The notes beneath the pieces are model-generated. The model had not been told where the DNA came from, searched no databases, and was given only the letters and a program-made list of their open reading frames with translations. From positions 1 to 43,901 of the forward strand of contig CAJUKT010000023.1 of NCBI GenBank assembly GCA_910587255.1: DNA of 43,901 nt, in the 5' to 3' direction. Positions 39,763 to 43,901 of this stretch are shown here, in pieces. Numbering within the stretch: the first letter of the stretch is position 1; every line of letters begins with the position of its first letter. The DNA is from an uncultured Oscillospiraceae bacterium. GTDB lineage: Bacteria > Bacillota > Clostridia > Oscillospirales > Oscillospiraceae. A program made the translations under genes and the position numbers.

Positions 39763-41533
39763 CTGATTCCACCAACCCATCCCGCGCCATTTGCCCGCGC
39801 AGCTGCGGGATAAAGCGCTGCGTATTGATCTGCGCACCCTCCGTAGACAAATGGTTGTCCGTGCCGTAGAGGTAGACGCCGCTCCACAGGGAATCCTCCA
39901 GCGGTGTAATCACCGGGACGCACAGCTCGCGGCGCAGGTAGGCGTCCAGCTCCGCGCGCGCTTCCGGGGTGCTGTCCGGCGAGACGGCCTGGGCGTTCCG
40001 GGGGGAGTAGGCAAAATAGACCATGACGCCTTGGTCCATGAACCGCCGGTACATTTCGTTCAAAGGCGCGATAAACCGCTCCTTCGGGAAGGCGGACACG
40101 GCGTACTGCACGGGAAGCCCGTAAATGGGGGCCTCGGTGCGGGCGTTGGGCCGGTGGACGGTATAGTCCCCGTACTCGTTGTAGCTGGGCTTGTCCACGG
40201 GTGCGCCGTCCTCGTCAAAATCCGCCGGGGACAGGTCGTAGCTTTTCGCCGCCATGCCCGCCTTTGCGCGCAGGTAGTCCTCCAGCGCGGGAAACACATT
40301 GGTATAGCCCCGCAGGTCCAGCCGGGCCAGGGCGTCATAGCTGGATTCCACCATATTAAAAAAAGCCGCGTCCAGGTCGGACGTGGTGCAGAATTGGCGC
40401 TTGGACGCGTCAAATTCCGGGCAGTGCACCAGCACGTCCCCCGGCCCCATGCAGGAGAGGATCAGCTCCATCTGGGGCATGGCGTTGGTGTAAGCGTATA
40501 CCCCCATATTTACCACCTCGTAGCCGGGGAATGCGGCGTCTATGGCGGGGCAGTCGAACCCGAAACGGGTGGACGAGCCGGAAAACAGCACAATTTTCCG
40601 CCGGTCCTTCAGGGAGAGCAGACGGTCGAGCTTGTCCGAAAAGGTATCGAAGTAGGTGCCGCTGTACACCGGCGGCTCCGCCGCGTTCAGGTGGAGGGTG
40701 CGCAGGCTCCCGCAGCCGTCGAAGGCCCCGGCCACCGTGCGGATGCTGTCAAACAGCCATACCTCTTGCAGCGGGCACCCGGCAAACGCCCCCGGCTCCA
40801 GGGCATACAGGGTATCGGGCAGGACCGCGCTTTGGCAGGGGGCCGCCGCGAACGCCCCCGCGGCGATGGTCCGAACGGGCAGCCCGCCCAGCCGGGCGGG
40901 GACGGCGGCGGTATGCTCCGATCCCAGATACGCGGTGATCACCGCGCCGTCCGGGCCCTCCCGCCACTGGAAGAGCTCCGGGTCAGACCACGGGCTCCAC
41001 TGGGCGTAGAGGGTGAGGCCGTCCTCCCCTTGGATGCGGCCGCCCAGCTCCACCGCGGCGCCCGAGCCGTCCGGGGCGGTGTTCCACCCGGTAAGGGTGT
41101 ATCCCTCCCGGGAAAAGATGGGGCCGGCGGTGTTCCACCGCAGATGGGAGGGGGCGATTATATGCCGGGCCGGGGCGTCCCCCGAGCCGTCGTTGGGGCT
41201 GTAATACAGGCTCACCCTGCTTTTTTTCACTGTGAGGGAGAGCGCGGTGGAGTAGCGCACGTCCGGCACGGTGAGCTTGACCGTGCCGTCCCGGCCGGGG
41301 CGGAGCACTGCGCCTTCGCAGTCCACATCCACAATTTCATAGCCGTCTTCACACACCAAATGGAACTCGACGCTGCCGCCCCGCTCTACCGTGCGGGCAT
41401 ACCCGTCGCAGGTGAAGCCCTCCCCCTCCTCCAACACCACGCGGCAGGGCAGGGCCGGAGCGGCGGAGCGGCCGGTGCAGCCGGACAGGCAGACCAGGCA
41501 CAGCAGTGCGGCGATCAAGCGCTTGCCGCCCAT
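39755..41533 (-). CDS. Lipoprotein with InlB-like repeat, leucine-rich repeats and DHHW/SGNH domain
   Basis: A 592-residue surface lipoprotein (lipobox LSGC, Cys near 18). The order is a short beta domain, a Listeria-Bacteroides (InlB B-type) repeat ending GYTLTGWNTAPDGSG and LTLYAQWSP, BspA-like leucine-rich repeats (TIAAGAFAAAPCQSAVL, ALEPGAFAGCPLQEVWL), and an SGNH/DHHW-like domain with S320 in FSGSSTRFG and D559/H561 in GTDNHLSTEG. That is the reverse of the domain order in the operon's other SGNH gene. It is the first gene of the operon, with a good promoter 55 bp upstream. GGTGAAGCGG supports ATG 41533. Confidence 0.82.
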   Translation of the reverse strand: MGGKRLIAALLCLVCLSGCTGRSAAPALPCRVVLEEGEGFTCDGYARTVERGGSVEFHLVCEDGYEIVDVDCEGAVLRPGRDGTVKLTVPDVRYSTALSLTVKKSRVSLYYSPNDGSGDAPARHIIAPSHLRWNTAGPIFSREGYTLTGWNTAPDGSGAAVELGGRIQGEDGLTLYAQWSPWSDPELFQWREGPDGAVITAYLGSEHTAAVPARLGGLPVRTIAAGAFAAAPCQSAVLPDTLYALEPGAFAGCPLQEVWLFDSIRTVAGAFDGCGSLRTLHLNAAEPPVYSGTYFDTFSDKLDRLLSLKDRRKIVLFSGSSTRFGFDCPAIDAAFPGYEVVNMGVYAYTNAMPQMELILSCMGPGDVLVHCPEFDASKRQFCTTSDLDAAFFNMVESSYDALARLDLRGYTNVFPALEDYLRAKAGMAAKSYDLSPADFDEDGAPVDKPSYNEYGDYTVHRPNARTEAPIYGLPVQYAVSAFPKERFIAPLNEMYRRFMDQGVMVYFAYSPRNAQAVSPDSTPEARAELDAYLRRELCVPVITPLEDSLWSGVYLYGTDNHLSTEGAQINTQRFIPQLRGQMARDGLVESDG

Positions 41534-41588
41534 ATCCGCTTCACCCCCCCTATGGCTGGCCTTCGCCCGTTTTTCGGGCCTGGCACCT

Positions 41589-41616
41589 ATTATACCGGGC
41601 TGAGGGAAAAACGCAA
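41589..41616 (-). promoter_or_regulatory. Promoter of the O-acylation operon
   Basis: On the minus strand TTGCGT (complement of 41611-41616), a 16-nt spacer and a perfect TATAAT (complement of 41589-41594). The leader contains a small hairpin GCCCG-AAAAA-CGGGC before the ribosome site. Confidence 0.65.
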
Positions 41617-41693
41617 GGGGAAACCTTTGCGGGGGCTGCGCCGCCGCCTGGGGTTGGATCTGGAAGATAAGGGGGCTCAAAGCAGAAAAAACG

Positions 41694-42029
41694 TCATGGC
41701 TCCCCCGGCAGGTTTCGATCCCCCCAGGCCTTCATATAGGAAATGACATCCATAAAGCTGCTGCCCAAATCGGACAGGGTGTATTCCACATGGGGCGGAA
41801 TCTCCTTGAAGTCGCGGCGGATCAGAAAGCCGTCGGCCTCCAGCTCCCGGAGCTGCTTTGTCAGGGACGACTCCGTAATTTCCCCCAGCCGGCGGCGCAG
41901 CGCCCCGAATCTGTGTACGCCGCAAAAGGAGATGTAATAAAGGATCTCAAGCTTCCACTTGCCGCCCAAAATTTTTTGAAGGGCGGACATGGTTTTGCAG
42001 CGCTGGATGGCTGCTTCCGTTTTCTTCAT
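41694..42029 (-). CDS. HxlR-family winged-helix regulator
   Basis: A 111-residue single-domain HxlR regulator (ALQKILGGKWKLEILYYI, RFGALRRRLGEITESSLT, LRELEADGFLIRRDF, VEYTLSDLGSS). Such proteins bind as dimers to palindromes near their own promoter. AGGAGG 9 nt upstream selects ATG 42029. A Cys near residue 11 (IQRCKTM) is at the place where some HxlR sensors detect thiol or aldehyde stress. It diverges from the radical SAM gene around a dyad element, so it probably controls both. Confidence 0.9.
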   Translation of the reverse strand: MKKTEAAIQRCKTMSALQKILGGKWKLEILYYISFCGVHRFGALRRRLGEITESSLTKQLRELEADGFLIRRDFKEIPPHVEYTLSDLGSSFMDVISYMKAWGDRNLPGEP

Positions 42030-42050
42030 CCCGCATGACCTCCTGCCGGC

Positions 42051-42079
42051 ATTATAGCGCCGCCGCATTTAAAAGGCAA
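42051..42079 (-). promoter_or_regulatory. Promoter of the HxlR gene
   Basis: On the minus strand TTGCCT (complement of 42074-42079), a spacer of 17 nt and TATAAT (complement of 42051-42056). It is immediately next to the dyad operator. Confidence 0.75.
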
Positions 42080-42120
42080 GGTACTGCAAAAAAGTACCGT
42101 ACTTTTTATTTTGCCGTACC
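42080..42120. promoter_or_regulatory. Dyad operator between HxlR and radical SAM genes
   Basis: The outer arms are GGTACTGCAAAA (from 42080) and TTTTGCCGTACC (to 42120). The inner arms AAAGTAC and GTACTTT meet around one C near 42098. Four GTAC-containing half sites in one symmetrical 41-bp element fit binding of two HxlR dimers. Binding would cover both promoters. Confidence 0.65.
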
Positions 42121-42130
42121 GTGCTATAAT
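42103..42130 (+). promoter_or_regulatory. Promoter of the radical SAM gene
   Basis: A perfect TATAAT at 42125-42130 with a poor -35 (TTTTTA near 42103) overlapped by the dyad. The weak -35 box suggests a regulated promoter. Confidence 0.45.
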
Positions 42131-42155
42131 GGCAAAAAAACAAGGAGGGCTTGGA

Positions 42156-43091
42156 ATGCACTACACAGGAACCATCTGGAGGCCGCCCTATGAGGCGTCC
42201 TCGCTGCTGCTTGAGGTGACGGCGGGATGTACCCACCACAGATGCAAATTTTGCACCCTTTATAACGAGCTGCCGTTCCCATTCAGAATGTCGCCGCTGG
42301 AGGATGTGGAGAGCGACCTGCGGGAGGCGCAGCTGTGGAGCACGGACCCAATTGGAATGCTGGCGGCGCGGCTTCAGGGAAGGCCCAGGGCGGAGGGCAT
42401 CCGGCGGGCCTTTTTGACCGGGGCGAATCCGTTTGTGCTCAGGTATGACCGGCTGATGGCCATCGCCGGCCTGATTGGCCAATATATGCCCTCCATCCAA
42501 ACCATCGGATGCTTTGCGCGGATTACGGATATATCGCTCAAGTCGGACGAGGAGCTGGCCTGCCTGCGTGGGGCGGGGTATGACGGCCTGACGATAGGGG
42601 TGGAAACCGGCGACGGCGAGGCGCTGGCTTTTATGGACAAGGGCTATACCGCCGCTGATATTGTGGAGCAGTGCCGCCGGCTGGACAGGGCGGGCATTCA
42701 TTACAGCTTTTTCTATCTGGCGGGCATTTCCGGCGCCGGACGGGGTGACATTGGCGCAAAGGCGACGGCGGATGTGTGCAATCAGCTCAGCCCCCAACTG
42801 ATCGGCGTGAATATGCTGACCGTCTACCCGGATTCGGAGCTTTACCAGGAGATCCGAAGGGGCAGATGGAAGGAGGCGGGCGAGCTTGAGAAGTATGAGG
42901 AAATTCGCACGCTGCTGGAGCACCTGGAGATACCGGCCCAATTTGCCATGCTGGGGGCGTCAAACGCGTTCCAGCTTCAGGGCGAGCTGCCGAAGGACAA
43001 GGGGGCTCTTGCCGCGGCGCTGGATAAAATTATCAAAACCGGGCGGGAGGAGGATTTGAGGGGTTACCGGGAAAATCTTCCCCATTTGTAA
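42156..43091 (+). CDS. Radical SAM protein
   Basis: A 311-residue radical SAM enzyme. The cluster motif is GCTHHRCKFC, a C-x4-C-x2-C variant seen in a group of radical SAM proteins related to the Elp3/B12-binding type. GVETGDGEAL and the later barrel motifs (YSFFYLAGISGAGRG, LTVYPDSELYQEI) agree. The substrate is unknown. CAAGGAGGG fixes ATG 42156; an upstream ATG at 42129 lies in the promoter. Control by the divergent HxlR regulator is likely and may tie it to redox or electrophile stress. It is followed by a strong terminator. Confidence 0.88.
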   Translation: MHYTGTIWRPPYEASSLLLEVTAGCTHHRCKFCTLYNELPFPFRMSPLEDVESDLREAQLWSTDPIGMLAARLQGRPRAEGIRRAFLTGANPFVLRYDRLMAIAGLIGQYMPSIQTIGCFARITDISLKSDEELACLRGAGYDGLTIGVETGDGEALAFMDKGYTAADIVEQCRRLDRAGIHYSFFYLAGISGAGRGDIGAKATADVCNQLSPQLIGVNMLTVYPDSELYQEIRRGRWKEAGELEKYEEIRTLLEHLEIPAQFAMLGASNAFQLQGELPKDKGALAAALDKIIKTGREEDLRGYRENLPHL

Positions 43092-43136
43092 GGAATGGTC
43101 AAGAACTGAAACTGTGTGCTGAGACCACTGATGAGG

Positions 43137-43200
43137 CCCGGGGACTGTTTTCCCCGGGAAATACCGCCCGCGCATCGCCGATGCGCGGGCGGTATTTTTT
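43137..43200 (+). terminator. Strong rho-independent terminator
   Basis: AATACCGCCCGCGCATC (43160-43176) pairs over 17 bp with 43180-43196 and ends in six T. A smaller stem (CCCGGGGA at 43137, TCCCCGGG at 43151) precedes it. It ends the radical SAM transcript. Confidence 0.9.
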
Positions 43201-43418
43201 CGGAACGGCCATGCGGTTGCTGAGACGGGGGGGAAATGTGTACAATAGGGCGATACATATACGTTTTGACCTGCTGTGGGAAATTAACCTGTTGGATATG
43301 CCAAAAAAAGTAGTTCCATTTTCAGGCATTGGGCGGTGGGTCTTGACAGGTGCGGAGTTAACTGGCTATACTGTAGGCATGCTGATGCGCTTTATCGCAA
43401 CGGCAGATACGATCAGGT

Positions 43419-43616
43419 TTGCTTCATATTGGGCACAAGGTTTGTTCTGGCGGCCGGCTTTTCCCGGCAAATAGGCTTGCCAACTTTTGCGCTGAGTTAT
43501 CATTGAGCCTGTATTTAACCCATTGGCCTGCACTCAAAGTTTTTCAGCAGCTATCTCAGGACATCAACGAGCTCTGCCGGGAAAAGACCCGGCCAGAGGG
43601 TGAACTGAGGTTGTGA
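43419..43616 (+). pseudogene. Remnant of a membrane acyltransferase (acyltransferase-3-like)
   Basis: The frame reads RLANFCAELSLSLYLTHWPA followed by LKVFQQL. This resembles the last transmembrane segment of acyltransferase-3 (OafA-type) proteins (typically LSFSIYLTHWP). Only this fragment remains. Upstream, 43281-43474 is open in another frame (MPKKVVPFSGIGRWV) and may be the frameshifted preceding part. There is no ribosome site or usable start. The rest of 43201-43418 shows nothing else I can identify. Confidence 0.35.
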
Positions 43617-43813
43617 ATACAGGAAGTAAGGTCCATGAAGGGACCTTGAAAGGAGGTGAGAGCCATGGGCGGGAAGCGGGAATTCCTCAACCGTGCGGGG
43701 CTTCGGCGCAGCTTCGTGGTGCGCGGCCCCCCGGAGGGATAGGCGCGAAACTGCGGCAGTGCGCAAGCCGCACATGAAAACAAAAAAATGAAACAGTTAG
43801 GAGTAATGCAATT
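43617..43813 (+). ncRNA. Possible structured leader RNA
   Basis: Three hairpins occur in 200 nt: AAGGTCC (43628) with GGACCTT (43641) just before a strong ribosome site; GGGGC with GCCCC enclosing GCGCA and TGCGC (about 43697-43731); and TGCGGC with GCCGCA (about 43752-43772). They precede the secreted-protein gene at 43814. I match it to no known riboswitch. Confidence 0.35.
43665..43742 (+). CDS. Possible 25-residue leader peptide
   Basis: The ribosome site AAAGGAGGTGA is nearly perfect and lies 6 nt before ATG 43665. The ORF encodes MGGKREFLNRAGLRRSFVVR and five more residues, a basic peptide. It overlaps the second hairpin of the leader, so its translation could alter RNA folding. It may be a chance ORF. 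Confidence 0.4.
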   Translation: MGGKREFLNRAGLRRSFVVRGPPEG

Positions 43814-43901
43814 ATGAAGAAGCAATCCATTGCCAAGCTGCTGGTCCTGGTCATGGTTCTGACCATGGTGCCTGTGACGATCCTGGCGGCCAGCGCCGCG
43901 A
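43814..43901 (+). CDS. Secreted protein, N-terminal fragment (cut by window end)
   Basis: ATG 43814 with TTAGGAG about 10 nt upstream opens a typical Sec signal peptide: MKKQSIAKLLVLVMVLTMVP followed by VTILAASAA, with a probable cut after ASA. Similar signal peptides precede large surface proteins such as SLH-domain proteins in these bacteria, but nothing of the mature protein is in the window. Confidence 0.75.
   Translation, partial: MKKQSIAKLLVLVMVLTMVPVTILAASAA

Noticed and set aside
43181..43474. 97-codon ORF after the radical SAM terminator
   Set aside because: It starts within the terminator stem and has no ribosome site; at best part of an acyltransferase remnant.

Overview
The window looks like a GC-rich Gram-positive gut anaerobe of the class Clostridia, most likely Oscillospiraceae (the Flavonifractor/Lawsonibacter/Dysosmobacter type). 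This is inferred from the mix of Firmicutes-type Shine-Dalgarno sites, an AgrA/AgrC-like LytTR two-component pair, a LexA-type S24 repressor, Gram-positive siphophage tail genes, lipoprotein and membrane-anchored glycosidases, and BspA-like leucine-rich repeats. No rRNA, tRNA or CRISPR array is visible.

Layout. (1) 234-13165, + strand: a seven-gene alpha-glucan operon. It encodes an intracellular type I pullulanase, a GH133 debranching enzyme, a GH31 alpha-glucosidase, a HAD phosphatase, a GH77 glucanotransferase, a GH13 alpha-amylase lipoprotein and a membrane-anchored CBM41 pullulanase. The last two would cut starch or glycogen outside the cell and the first five handle imported maltodextrins or stored glycogen. 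No transporter or regulator lies in the window. (2) 13450-26678: a tail-only phage-derived locus. A lambda-like switch (a self-cleaving S24 repressor facing left, a Cro-like XRE gene facing right, promoters with shared palindromic operators) precedes tail completion, tube, two chaperone, tape-measure, tip, fibre and holin genes. There are no head, terminase, portal, sheath, integrase or endolysin genes. It is either an F-type (non-contractile) tailocin or a decayed prophage. (3) 26850-34250: a GH43 gene facing two GH3 genes; the first GH3 has permuted domains and three membrane segments. (4) 34455-36453: a LytTR regulator and its GHKL kinase, divergent from the GH3 genes. (5) 36596-41533, - strand: a four-gene surface O-acylation operon (two SGNH/DHHW-like proteins fused to leucine-rich repeats, a small membrane protein, an MBOAT acyltransferase). 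(6) 41694-43091: an HxlR regulator divergent from a radical SAM gene around a large dyad operator. (7) 43201-43901: an acyltransferase remnant, a structured leader with a tiny ORF, and the start of a secreted protein cut by the window end.

Two families of short dispersed intergenic repeats run through the window and repeatedly abut, or actually supply, the stop codons of unrelated genes. They look like REP-type 3'-end elements.

All calls were made by eye from motifs, spacing and start signals; no search was run. Start codons were reset wherever the ribosome-binding site demanded it.
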